From assembly GCF_000264945.2 (NCBI RefSeq), contig NZ_CP013070.1, positions 2,356,001 through 2,420,000 on the forward strand: a stretch of 64,000 bases of DNA. The letters are read 5' to 3'. The notes under the pieces were generated by a model. That model searched no databases. It was not told where the DNA came from and worked only from the letters and a program-made list of their open reading frames with translations. Source of the stretch: Sphingobium indicum B90A (lineage in GTDB: Bacteria > Pseudomonadota > Alphaproteobacteria > Sphingomonadales > Sphingomonadaceae). How positions within the stretch are numbered: the stretch's first letter is position 1; every line of letters starts with the position of its first letter. Made by a program: the position numbers and the translations under genes. Below are positions 8,929-16,898 of this stretch, piece by piece.

Positions 8929-9917
8929 GGTTTGGACGGGTATCGCTGGAAGAGGCCGAGGGTGCGATCCTGGCCCATAGCCTCTCGATTCCGGGACGCC
9001 GCTTGCCAAAAGGGCGCGTGCTCGATTGCGATGATCTGGCGGCGGTCCGGCATGCGGGATTGGAAGCGCTCACCGTTGCTCGGCTCGATACGGACGATAT
9101 TGGTGAAAATGATGTCGCGATGGCGATTGCGCAGAGGCTGGCCGGAGATCATGTCCGCGCCGAACCTCCCGTCCATGGGCGGGCTGATCTGATCGCCGAG
9201 ACGAACGGCCTTCTCGTTTATGCACCCGACGGCATAGGCAAGCTCAATCGGGCAACGGAGGCGATCACATTCGCCGCCGTCGCGCCGATGACGCCGGTGC
9301 GCGCGGGCGACGTGGTAGGCACCGTCAAGATAATTCCCTATGCGGTGCCCCGAGCCGAACTTGTCTCAGCGGGGCAAGTCGCGGATGGTTGCAAGGTCCG
9401 TATAGCTGCATTCGGGCCCCTCTCGGTCAATCTCGTGCAAACCAGTCTAGGCAGCGTAAGCCTCAAGCTTCTCGCCAAGACCGAAACCGTTATAAGGCAG
9501 CGAGTCGAGAGGCTTGGCGGACATTTGAATCATGTGTGGATCTGCGATCATGATGAAGCGGCTCTAACCAATTTGCTCGCGGACTCTTCGGAGGCGGATC
9601 TTGTGCTGATCATGGCGGCATCGGCGACGGCCGACCGCGAAGATGTGGTCCCCGCGGCCATTCGACAAGCGGGCGGGCGCGTGGAGCGGGTGGGAATGCC
9701 GGTCGATCCCGGCAATCTCCTGTGCCTCGGTTGGTTGCGCAGGCGGGCTGTCATTGGGTTGCCGGGTTGTGCACGTAGCCCCCTGCGTAATGGAGTTGAT
9801 CTGATATTGGAGCGGCTCTTCGCTGGGTTCGGCGTGGATAGCGATGTGATCGCCGGCATGGGAGTCGGCGGTCTGCTCGGGGATGGAGGCGGACGACTCG
9901 ATGCGCGCGCCCTCTAG
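8925..9917 (+). CDS. Molybdopterin-binding protein (MoeA/CoxF-like)
   Basis: A 330-aa protein with an N-terminal region resembling the molybdopterin-binding proteins that accompany XdhC (FGRVSLEEAEGAILAHS), and a C-terminal MoCF-like segment (LVLIMAASATADREDVVPAAIRQAGG, then GMPVDPGNLLCLG and IGLPGCARSP). The NTP-transferase module often fused to this type is missing. It begins with GTG overlapping the XdhC stop. It probably helps mature or hand over cofactor for a molybdenum hydroxylase encoded elsewhere. Family assignment is by pattern recognition; the exact step is inferred. Confidence 0.7.
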   Translation: MRFGRVSLEEAEGAILAHSLSIPGRRLPKGRVLDCDDLAAVRHAGLEALTVARLDTDDIGENDVAMAIAQRLAGDHVRAEPPVHGRADLIAETNGLLVYAPDGIGKLNRATEAITFAAVAPMTPVRAGDVVGTVKIIPYAVPRAELVSAGQVADGCKVRIAAFGPLSVNLVQTSLGSVSLKLLAKTETVIRQRVERLGGHLNHVWICDHDEAALTNLLADSSEADLVLIMAASATADREDVVPAAIRQAGGRVERVGMPVDPGNLLCLGWLRRRAVIGLPGCARSPLRNGVDLILERLFAGFGVDSDVIAGMGVGGLLGDGGGRLDARAL

Positions 9918-9955
9918 CTGTAGAAAAACAACACTTACTTGGTTGGGATTATTGG

Positions 9956-11302
9956 ATGTTGACCTACGACTATGATCTGTTCGTCATTGGGGCGGGCTCG
10001 GGCGGAGTGCGCGCGGCGCGGGTTTCGGCAGCCTATGGCGCGCGGGTGGCGGTCGCCGAGGAGCATCGGGTGGGCGGCACCTGCGTGATCCGGGGCTGCG
10101 TGCCCAAGAAGCTGCTCGTCTATGGCTCGCATTTCGCCGAGGATCTGCAGGATGCACGGCGCTTTGGCTGGAAGGTGCCCGATTGCGAATTTGACTGGTC
10201 GGCGCTGCGCGACAATGTGCTCGCCGAGGTCTCGCGGCTCGAAGGTCTCTACACCGAGACGCTCGGCAACAATAAGGTCGAGATCATCCGCGAGCGGGCG
10301 ACCGTCGCCGGGCCGCATGAGGTGCTGCTCGGCTCGGGCCAGACGATCACCGCCGGCAAAATCCTGATCGCAACCGGCGCTTGGCCGATCGTACCCCATT
10401 TTCCGGGGGCCGAGCATGGCATCACCTCGAATGAAGTGTTCCATCTCGATACCTTCCCCAAGCGCGTGGTGATCGCAGGGGCGGGCTATATCGCCAATGA
10501 ATTTGCCGGCATCTTCCACCAGTTTGGTGCGCATGTGACGCTGGTCAACCGCACCGACGTGATCCTGCGCGGCTATGACGAGCAGATCCGCGACCGGCTG
10601 CTCCAGATCTCGATGACCAAGGGGATCGAGTTCAAATTCCACGTCGCCTTCGAGAAGGTCGACAAGCAACCGGACGGCTCGCTGCTGGTGCACATGACCG
10701 GCCATGAGCCGATCCCGGCCGACATGCTGCTATTCGCCACCGGCCGACGCCCGCATACCGAAAATCTCGGGCTGGAGACGGCCGACGTCGCACTCGACGC
10801 CAAGGGCGCGATCAAGGTGGACGACGACAACCGCTCGAGCTGCGCCAGCATCTATGCGGTGGGCGACGTCACCAACCGGGTGCAGCTGACGCCGGTCGCG
10901 ATCCGCGAGGGCCAGGCCTTTGCCGACACTGTGTTCGGCAATAATCCCCGCCGGGTCGATTATGGCTGCATCCCGTCCGCCGTATTCAGCCATCCGCCGA
11001 TGGCGGGCGTGGGCATGACCGAGGCCGAGGCGCGCAACAAGCTCGGTGAGGTCAAGGTCTACACCTCCGACTTCCGGGCGATGAAGAATGTGCTCGCCGA
11101 CCGCCACGAGCGCGCGCTCTACAAGCTGGTCGTCCATCCTGAGACCGACGTGGTGGTCGGCATCCACATGATCGGCCCCGACGCGCCTGAAATCCTGCAG
11201 GCCGCCGCGATCGCGGTGAAGGCGAGGCTCACCAAGGCCCAGTTCGACGATACCGTAGCACTGCATCCCTCTATGGCCGAGGAACTGGTGCTGATGCGGT
11301 AG
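9956..11302 (+). CDS. gor: Glutathione-disulfide reductase-type flavoprotein
   Basis: A pyridine nucleotide-disulfide oxidoreductase that would reduce glutathione disulfide with NADPH in the cytosol. It has an FAD GAGSGGVRAAR motif at residues 12-22, a redox pair C43/C48 in GGTCVIRGCVPKK, a second Rossmann motif GAGYIANEFAG, the FAD-binding YAVGDVT, and the C-terminal HPSMAEE with the catalytic histidine. The 448-aa length fits the plant-type bacterial branch. The same fold covers dihydrolipoamide dehydrogenase, which the upstream E1/lipoyl operon lacks; the CVIRGCVPKKL signature favours glutathione reductase. It is convergent with the acyl-CoA dehydrogenase gene. Confidence 0.85.
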   Translation: MLTYDYDLFVIGAGSGGVRAARVSAAYGARVAVAEEHRVGGTCVIRGCVPKKLLVYGSHFAEDLQDARRFGWKVPDCEFDWSALRDNVLAEVSRLEGLYTETLGNNKVEIIRERATVAGPHEVLLGSGQTITAGKILIATGAWPIVPHFPGAEHGITSNEVFHLDTFPKRVVIAGAGYIANEFAGIFHQFGAHVTLVNRTDVILRGYDEQIRDRLLQISMTKGIEFKFHVAFEKVDKQPDGSLLVHMTGHEPIPADMLLFATGRRPHTENLGLETADVALDAKGAIKVDDDNRSSCASIYAVGDVTNRVQLTPVAIREGQAFADTVFGNNPRRVDYGCIPSAVFSHPPMAGVGMTEAEARNKLGEVKVYTSDFRAMKNVLADRHERALYKLVVHPETDVVVGIHMIGPDAPEILQAAAIAVKARLTKAQFDDTVALHPSMAEELVLMR

Positions 11303-11359
11303 GGCTTGGGTTGCCAGCTACCGACGTATGCGCCTGGGCGCTGCGTCGGTCATGCGCTT

Positions 11360-11393
11360 GGCCTGCCGTTCGCCTGAACGCGACCGGCAGGCC
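11360..11393. terminator. Hairpin between convergent genes
   Basis: The arms GGCCTGCCG (11360-11368) and CGGCAGGCC (11385-11393) are perfect complements. They lie between the convergent gor-type and acyl-CoA dehydrogenase stops. No T-run is obvious on either strand, so a bidirectional terminator role is tentative. Confidence 0.4.
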
Positions 11394-11436
11394 GTTAGCT
11401 GGTCATTGCGACCGAATAACAGGGTCGGCAATTCAA

Positions 11437-12675
11437 CTATTGACGATAGCGGCGCATTTCGAGGCGAGCGATCGCGCGGTTGTGAACCTCATCCGGCCCA
11501 TCCACCAGGCGCATTGTGCGGAGATGTGCATAGGCGCGCGCAAGGCCGAAGTCGTCGGCGACGCCCGCGCCGCCATGCGCCTGGATCGCATCGTCGGCGA
11601 TCTTCAACGCCATATGCGGCCCCGCCACCTTGATCATCGCGATTTCCGCTTGTGCTGCCTTGGCCCCAAGCTTGTCCATCACGTCGGCGGCCTTGAGGCA
11701 TAGGAGGCGGGTCATTTCAAGTGACGTCCGTGCTTCGGCGATCCGCTGCTCCCAGATGGAATGCTCTGCTAGGCGTTTCCCAAAGGCAGTGCGCGAAAGG
11801 AGCCGCTCCACCATTTTCTTCAAGATTTCCTCGGCCAAGCCAATCGTGCGCATACAGTGATGGATTCGGCCTGGCCCCAATCGCCCCTGAGCAATTTCAA
11901 AGCCGCGCCCCTCGCCGAGCAGCATATTCTCGACCGGAACGCGAACATCCTTCAGCTCGACTTCGCCATGACCATGAGGCGCATCGTCATAGCCAAACAC
12001 AGGAAGCATTCGCAGAACCTTAACCCCCGGCGTGTCGAGCGGCAGGAGGATCATGCTCTGCTGAGCATGGCGCGGGGCATCAGGATCGGTCTTTCCCATG
12101 AGAATGCCGACCGAGCATCGAGGATCGCCTATGCCCGAAGACCACCATTTGCGGCCGTTGATCACATAATGGTCGCCGTCACAAACGATGGAGGTTTCGA
12201 TATTGGTGGCGTCAGAGGATGCGACTCGCGGCTCGGTCATCAGAAAGACCGAGCGAATCTTCCCCTCCATCAGCGGCCGGAGCCAGCGCTCCTTATGCTC
12301 GCGAGTTCCATAGCGGTGCAGGACCTCCATGTTGCCGGTATCGGGCGCGGAGCAGTTGAACACCTCGGACGCCCATTCGATGCGGCCCATCTCTTCCGCG
12401 CAGGAGGCATATTCCAGATTGGTAAGGCCCGGAGCGACGAACTCGAAGCTGCTGTCGACGGGATTGTGGCCGGCCAGCGGCGGCATGAAAAGATTCCATA
12501 TGCCGTCCGCTTTCGCGCGCTCCTTCAATTCCTCGATTATCGGCAGAGTCTTCCACCGCTCTCCACTAGCCTGCTGCGCGGCATAGGTCTCATCATGGGG
12601 CCGAACCACATCGTTCATGAAATTACGGACCCGATCACGCCACATGGTTTCCGCGGGCGACATCGTGAAATTCAT
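11437..12675 (-). CDS. Acyl-CoA dehydrogenase
   Basis: A flavin-dependent alpha,beta-dehydrogenase of an acyl-CoA. It shows the N-terminal helical domain, the FAD/substrate segment [18 protein letters not shown] (about residues 145-162), [14 protein letters not shown], and the C-terminal helical domain with [12 protein letters not shown] and [12 protein letters not shown]. The 412-aa length suits the ACAD10/11-like branch common in sphingomonads. AAGGA lies 7 nt before the ATG. It is transcribed divergently from linX, and the 367-bp gap holds two ACCANNTGGT palindromes, one 34 bp before this start. Substrate unknown; the neighbouring CoA ligase is a possible partner. Confidence 0.88.
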   Translation of the reverse strand: MNFTMSPAETMWRDRVRNFMNDVVRPHDETYAAQQASGERWKTLPIIEELKERAKADGIWNLFMPPLAGHNPVDSSFEFVAPGLTNLEYASCAEEMGRIEWASEVFNCSAPDTGNMEVLHRYGTREHKERWLRPLMEGKIRSVFLMTEPRVASSDATNIETSIVCDGDHYVINGRKWWSSGIGDPRCSVGILMGKTDPDAPRHAQQSMILLPLDTPGVKVLRMLPVFGYDDAPHGHGEVELKDVRVPVENMLLGEGRGFEIAQGRLGPGRIHHCMRTIGLAEEILKKMVERLLSRTAFGKRLAEHSIWEQRIAEARTSLEMTRLLCLKAADVMDKLGAKAAQAEIAMIKVAGPHMALKIADDAIQAHGGAGVADDFGLARAYAHLRTMRLVDGPDEVHNRAIARLEMRRYRQ

Positions 12676-12708
12676 ATTGCAGTCCTTATCTGGCCCATGG
12701 GCATGATG

Positions 12709-12718
12709 ACCACATGGT
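12709..12718. promoter_or_regulatory. ACCANNTGGT palindrome before the acyl-CoA dehydrogenase
   Basis: ACCACATGGT, followed on the plus strand by AAT, lies 34 bp upstream of the acyl-CoA dehydrogenase start. On the minus strand it sits just downstream of a plausible -10 box (GATAAT, with TTGGAT 15 nt before it). It belongs to the family of palindromes listed for this region. Confidence 0.45.
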
Positions 12719-12921
12719 AATTATCATTAACCCCTGCATGATCCAAGCGATTCGATAAAAGGAGGGCATGCGCCATCTGCGTAGGCTTTTTCACTTCGAG
12801 TCGGAGATTGCAGGCCGCGAACGCTGTAAAGGAAGCCATTGTAGAACATAGAGTATGAACCAGCGCCTTTCGCCCCGGCTGGACAAGAGGGCATTTCGTC
12901 CTCTCGCAAAGCAGGCTTGTA

Positions 12922-12931
12922 ACCATGTGGT
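12922..12931. promoter_or_regulatory. ACCANNTGGT palindrome before linX
   Basis: ACCATGTGGT followed by AAG lies 111 bp upstream of the linX start and immediately ahead of TATGCT at 12935-12940, a likely -10 box. An operator here would occlude RNA polymerase. Confidence 0.45.
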
Positions 12932-13042
12932 AAGTATGCTCTGATCTTTCAGGCTGGTGCCAGGCACATGGGGCCACTGGCGATGTGGTCAAGGCTGAAG
13001 CGAAGTCAATTCGCGCAGTTGAGCATTTTCGGAGGATGAAGA

Positions 13043-13795
13043 ATGGCTAACAGACTCGCAGGCAAGGTTGCGCTCATCACGGGTGGAGCGAGCGGGCTCG
13101 GCGCCGCTCAGGCGAAGCGTTTCGCGGAAGAAGGCGCCAAGGTCGTAATCGGCGACCTCAATGAAGAGATGGCCAAGGGCGTCGTAGCCGAAATCAGGGC
13201 TGCTGGTGGCGATGCGCTCTTCATTCGGTTGGATGTTACCGATGCGGCGAGCTGGAATAATGCGATTGCCGCTGCCGTCGAGGCTTTTGGCGGGCTTACG
13301 ACTCTATCCAACACTGCCGGTATCATTCATCCTGGCGGCTTCGAGGAGGAGAGCATTGAAGGCTGGAACAAGATGGTGGCGGTCAATCAGACTGCTATCT
13401 TCCTCGGAATCAAGGCGGCAATCCCCGAGCTGGTGAAGTCGGGCAATGGCTCGATCATCAACATCAGTTCGTTGATCGGCATGTTTCCCACCGCCGGCAA
13501 TGCCAGCTACTGTGCCACCAAAGCGGCCGTGCGCATCATGAGCAAGGCGGCGGCGCTGGAGTTTGTGGACCGCGGCGTTCGGGTGAATACGATCGTGCCC
13601 GGCGGAATGAACACGCCGATCACGGCGAATGTCCCCCCTGACGTGCTGAAGCAGCAGACAAGCCAGATCCCCATGGGAAAGCTCGGTGACCCGATCGACA
13701 TTGCCAACGGCGCGCTTTTTCTGGCCTCTGACGAGGCGAAATATATTACTGGCGTGGATCTGCCGATTGACGGAGGCTGGTCCGTGGGTGTTTGA
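13043..13795 (+). CDS. linX: 2,5-dichloro-2,5-cyclohexadiene-1,4-diol dehydrogenase LinX (SDR)
   Basis: A classical short-chain dehydrogenase of 250 aa that I recognise as LinX of HCH-degrading sphingomonads. LinX oxidises the diol produced from HCH by LinA and LinB to 2,5-dichlorohydroquinone, a step LinC also performs. Sequence features: nucleotide-binding TGGASGLG at residues 13-20, NTAG at 90-93, catalytic Ser143, Tyr156 and Lys160 in SYCATK. GGAGGATGAAGA precedes the ATG. It lies 1.1 kb upstream of linA on the same strand, with a frameshifted paralogue between them. An ACCANNTGGT palindrome lies in its promoter region. The name rests on recalled sequence; a database alignment would settle it. 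Confidence 0.9.
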   Translation: MANRLAGKVALITGGASGLGAAQAKRFAEEGAKVVIGDLNEEMAKGVVAEIRAAGGDALFIRLDVTDAASWNNAIAAAVEAFGGLTTLSNTAGIIHPGGFEEESIEGWNKMVAVNQTAIFLGIKAAIPELVKSGNGSIINISSLIGMFPTAGNASYCATKAAVRIMSKAAALEFVDRGVRVNTIVPGGMNTPITANVPPDVLKQQTSQIPMGKLGDPIDIANGALFLASDEAKYITGVDLPIDGGWSVGV

Positions 13796-13937
13796 ACTCA
13801 TTGATATTATTTGTGAAAACACAGCATTAGAAAGTGAAAGCGCGCGGCTGCGTGCCGCGCGCAAAGGGGCAGCATTAGCGGGCCAGGGGACTTGGACATT
13901 TAGTCTCACTTTTCGGTCCGGTTCCTCAGAATCCAGC

Positions 13938-13953
13938 TTGACTACCAACTGGT
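13938..13953 (+). promoter_or_regulatory. ACCANNTGGT palindrome and -35 box before the linX paralogue
   Basis: TTGACT (13938-13943) abuts ACCAACTGGT (13944-13953), which is followed by AAT as at the other sites. It lies 112 bp upstream of the frameshifted SDR. The -10 box at the expected distance is weak. Confidence 0.45.
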
Positions 13954-14065
13954 AATTGTGCTTGGATCAAGGTCCGGTGATCGGCCCAGTTGTTGTGCAT
14001 CGGAAAAAAGAACCCTCAGCGACGCGGGTCTGAATTGCGCGCTCAAGCTATTTAGTAGGCACAGG

Positions 14066-14817
14066 ATGAGCAACAGAATGGCAGGAAAAGTCGCGCTCGT
14101 AACGGGCGCGGCGAGCGGCCTGGGTGCAGCGCAGGCTCGGCTTTTTGCCAAGGAGGGCGCCAAGGTCGTCGTCGCCGATCTGAATGTCGAAATGGGCAAC
14201 AAGGTCGTGGCCGAGATTCAGGAAAGCGGGGGCGAGGCCCTATCGTGCGGCTGGATATCACCGATGCTGCGAGCTGGGCGGGGGCTGTCGAGGCGGCGGT
14301 TGGGGCCTTTGGGAAGCTCACGACGCTTTACAACACCGCGGGCATCATCCACGGCGCGATGATCCAGGACGAGACGCTCGAAGGCTGGAGCAAGATGATC
14401 GCGGTCAACCAGACTGCGCTTTTCCTGGGCCTGAAGATGGTTGCGCCGGAAATTGCGAAGTCGGGAAATGGTGCGATCCTAAACATCAGTTCGCTCGTCA
14501 GCGTCATCTGTGAGCCTGGCTTGATCAGCTATGCGGCGACCAAGTCTGCGGTACGCGCGATGACCAAGGTGGCTGCGCTGGAATATGTCGGGCAAGGGGT
14601 GCGGGTGAACACCATCGTTCCTGGTGGCATGAAGACGCCGATGCAGGCGAACGTCACGCCCGAGCAGGTTGAATGGTACAAAGCGCAGATCCCGATGGGC
14701 GATCTTGGCGAGCCGAACGATATCGCTTATGGGGCGCTATATCTTCTGTCAGACGAAGCTAAATATGTTACTGGAACGGAACTGTTCATCGATGGCGGCT
14801 GGTCTTCTGCGGCCTAA
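14066..14817 (+). pseudogene. linX-like SDR disrupted by a single-base frameshift
   Basis: A close paralogue of the upstream linX (same MAGKVALVTGAASGLGAAQA start and VNTIVPGGMKTPM, ending in FIDGGWSSAA) that would be about 250 aa. Codons for EIQESGGEAL are followed by the wrong frame; the correct continuation RLDITDAASW is found in the next frame from about 14245. Alignment with linX places one missing base in the stretch ctatcgtgcgg near 14240-14245. The nucleotide-binding motif is thus separated from the NTAG and YAATK catalytic parts. It is either a pseudogene or a sequencing error. A restart at 14245 would lack the cofactor-binding site. Confidence 0.85.
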
Positions 14818-14877
14818 ATCCTTGATGCCCTCGATCCTGCTAAGATTACGGGATTATATTCAACTGGGAGATACAAA

Positions 14878-15348
14878 ATGAGTGATCTAGACAGACTTGC
14901 AAGCCGGGCCGCGATTCAGGACCTCTACTCTGACAAGCTCATTGCCGTAGACAAGCGCCAAGAGGGCCGTCTCGCTTCTATTTGGTGGGATGATGCAGAG
15001 TGGACCATTGAGGGAATCGGCACCTACAAGGGCCCGGAAGGCGCCCTCGATTTGGCCAATAACGTACTCTGGCCAATGTTTCACGAATGTATTCATTATG
15101 GAACCAATCTGCGCTTGGAATTTGTGAGCGCGGACAAGGTAAATGGTATTGGCGACGTCCTTCTCCTTGGAAATCTCGTCGAAGGTAATCAGTCGATTCT
15201 TATCGCTGCGGTCTTCACGGATGAGTATGAGCGCCGTGACGGGGTGTGGAAGTTCTCTAAGCGCAACGCATGCACGAACTATTTCACCCCGCTGGCCGGC
15301 ATTCATTTCGCACCGCCCGGCATTCATTTCGCACCGTCCGGCGCATAA
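14878..15348 (+). CDS. linA: Gamma-hexachlorocyclohexane dehydrochlorinase LinA (LinA1-type)
   Basis: LinA removes HCl twice from gamma-HCH (and acts on alpha-HCH) without a cofactor and starts the lindane pathway. The 156-residue SnoaL-like cone fold protein keeps the catalytic dyad Asp25/His73 and the N-terminus MSDLDRLASRAAIQDLYSD. At the positions that separate the two known variants it has Lys20, Ala23, Phe68, Cys71, Leu96, Phe113, Asp115, Arg129, Ala131 and Thr133, which I recall as mostly LinA1-like; LinA2/UT26 LinA has Gln20, Cys96, Gly131 and Met133. The C-terminus is the full form with two copies of GIHFAP from a 21-bp direct repeat, not the IS6100-altered ALLQKS end seen in some strains. 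GGGAGA precedes the ATG. A terminator follows. Confidence 0.96.
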   Translation: MSDLDRLASRAAIQDLYSDKLIAVDKRQEGRLASIWWDDAEWTIEGIGTYKGPEGALDLANNVLWPMFHECIHYGTNLRLEFVSADKVNGIGDVLLLGNLVEGNQSILIAAVFTDEYERRDGVWKFSKRNACTNYFTPLAGIHFAPPGIHFAPSGA

Positions 15349-15370
15349 TCTTATATATACAAGTGATTAG

Positions 15371-15412
15371 TTGGGCATTCACATGACGCTTGTCGTGTGG
15401 ATGCCCAATTTT
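15371..15412 (+). terminator. Rho-independent terminator after linA
   Basis: TTGGGCAT (15371-15378) pairs with ATGCCCAA (15401-15408), with further partial pairing inside, and TTTT follows directly. It lies 22 bp past the linA stop, so linA transcription should end here. Confidence 0.75.
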
Positions 15413-15630
15413 ATATGGATGGAGAACTCAAACACAACGCGACTCGCGATTGGAGATGAGTCACGCCGGGGCACCTGGCGCCGAATGGTGGCCCCCCATT
15501 CAGCATTGCCGATCGGGCTTGCAATTTCGCCCGCCTGGTCCGTTAGAAGCATGAGCGCCGCCCATCGAAAGATGTTTCGGGATGGCCCCATTTGCCTTCT
15601 CGTGCTTGCCGATGCGGAGATCAGGCGCGG

Positions 15631-15660
15631 TTGACATGTGACCATTTGGTAATCTATCCT
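15631..15660 (+). promoter_or_regulatory. Sigma70-like promoter with embedded ACCANNTGGT operator
   Basis: TTGACA (15631-15636) and TATCCT (15655-15660) are 18 nt apart, and ACCATTTGGT (15641-15650) followed by AAT fills the spacer. This is the clearest promoter/operator overlap in the lin region and implies repression. The first possible start codon is only 15 nt downstream, so the transcript has a very short leader. Confidence 0.6.
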
Positions 15661-15674
15661 TTCCTTGTATCGAG

Positions 15675-16898
15675 GTGCGACGTGATCTCGCTTCGGTAAA
15701 AGAAGGGCGGAGCATTGACTTCGACGCAGGAGAGACGGTCGGCGGCTTTGGGTCGTTCGACCGGTGGAGGGCATTCTTGAAGCAATCGGCAGAGCGATCG
15801 CGGTTATCTCGCCGCGCTTTCATCCAGGCCGGCGGCGCGGGGCTGGCGGTTTCCACCCTGGGTGCTGCGGCATCTGCTCCGGCTGTTGCCGCGGTGGGCC
15901 GGCAGTGGACCCAAATCGCGGATATAGTCGTGGTCGGCAGCGGCGCGGCCGCCTCGGTTGCCGCACTTGCGGCTGCCAAGGACGGCGCGAAGGTCCTCAT
16001 GCTGGAAAAAGCGCCGGTATATGGCGGTACGTCCGCGAAATCCGGTGGGGCTTTCTGGGTGCCCAATAATTTCAGGCTGAAGGAGCGGGGGATCGAGGAT
16101 CCAAAGGCTTCGCTCCTGGCTTATTGCGCTGCCTATTCATATCCGCATCTTTTCGACAGCAATTCACCGACGCTCGGCCTGGGTGAGGATGTCTACAAAC
16201 TGCTTGAGGCGTTTTACGACAACGCGTCGCCGATGACGGACATGTTGCGGGAAATCAAGGCAGCCGAGATAGGCCGCTTTCATGTCCTTCCCGACGGCCA
16301 GGGAACCGATCTGCCTGACTATGGCGTGCTCGACGGCAACAATAAGGTGCCTCGCGGACGGTGCCTCGGACCCATCAAGCCTGATGGGTCGCCAGGATTC
16401 GGCGCGGAGTTGATGCGCCAGATCAAGGCGCGCATCGACGCTTATGGCATTCCCCTGCTCACCAGCCACCAGGTTGTCCGCCTGGTTACCGACGGGGATG
16501 GCGCGGTGCTCGGCGTCGAGGCGCTGAACGACGGGAAGGAGGTTTCCTTTGGCGCGCGCAAAGGCGTGATCTTCGCAACGGGCGGATTCACCTATAATCG
16601 CGAAATGCTCAATCTCCATCAGACTGGGCCGGTCTATGGCGGTTGCGGGGTGCCGACTAATACTGGCGACTTTGTATCAATTGCCGGGGCTGTCGGCGCA
16701 AAGCTCGGCAATATGGGAAGCGCCTGGCGCGCCGAGATCGTGCTGGAAGAGGCGCTGGAATATGTAAGCGTGCCAAGCGACGTATGGATTCCGCCGGGCG
16801 ACAGCATGTTCATTGTCAATCGCTATGGGAATCGTGTCTTCAACGAGAAGCGCAATTACCATGACCGTGCGCGCGTACATCAACATTATGATCCCAAC
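15675..16898 (+). pseudogene. Tat-exported FAD oxidoreductase, 3' part lost to IS6100
   Basis: About 408 codons of a flavoprotein related to 3-ketosteroid delta1-dehydrogenase and fumarate-reductase flavoproteins. A twin-arginine signal (SRRAFIQ, about residue 46, then a hydrophobic stretch) is followed by the FAD motif GSGAAAS and by LEKAPVYGGTSAKSGGAFW. The frame is cut after HQHYDPN where IS6100 begins; relatives continue for roughly 150 or more residues including the C-terminal FAD-binding part. A few IS-encoded residues follow before a stop. It starts with GTG directly after a strong promoter with an embedded operator. The missing end is not in this window. Substrate unknown. Confidence 0.8.

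Larger units (their letters stand above)
12676..13042. other. Divergent promoter region between acyl-CoA dehydrogenase and linX
   Basis: I see no gene here: short frames on both strands lack ribosome-binding sites or recognisable domains. The region carries two ACCANNTGGT palindromes (12709-12718 and 12922-12931), a TATGCT box at 12935-12940, and a good ribosome-binding site (GGAGGA) before linX. Confidence 0.6.
15349..15674. other. Intergenic region between linA and the FAD oxidoreductase
   Basis: The 326-bp gap holds the linA terminator at its left and the promoter/operator of the truncated FAD oxidoreductase at its right. The middle part (about 15413-15630) shows no gene, hairpin or repeat that I can support. 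Confidence 0.6.

Noticed and set aside
9956..11302. Dihydrolipoamide dehydrogenase (the missing E3 of the E1/lipoyl operon)
   Set aside because: The active-site context GGTCVIRGCVPKKL and the overall pattern fit glutathione reductase; lipoamide dehydrogenases have GGTCLNVGCIPSK-type motifs.
13043..13795. Calling the SDR LinC
   Set aside because: LinC begins MSDLSGKTIIVTGGG as I recall it; this protein begins MANRLAGKVALITGGASG and agrees with LinX.
15300..15345. A CRISPR-like or satellite repeat
   Set aside because: Only two 21-bp units exist, and they are the known in-frame repeat at the 3' end of linA. No spaced repeat array was seen anywhere in the window.
15295..15348. IS6100-altered C-terminus of LinA (ALLQKS form)
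   Set aside because: The sequence continues through two GIHFAP repeats to a normal stop and a terminator; no IS6100 end is present at linA.
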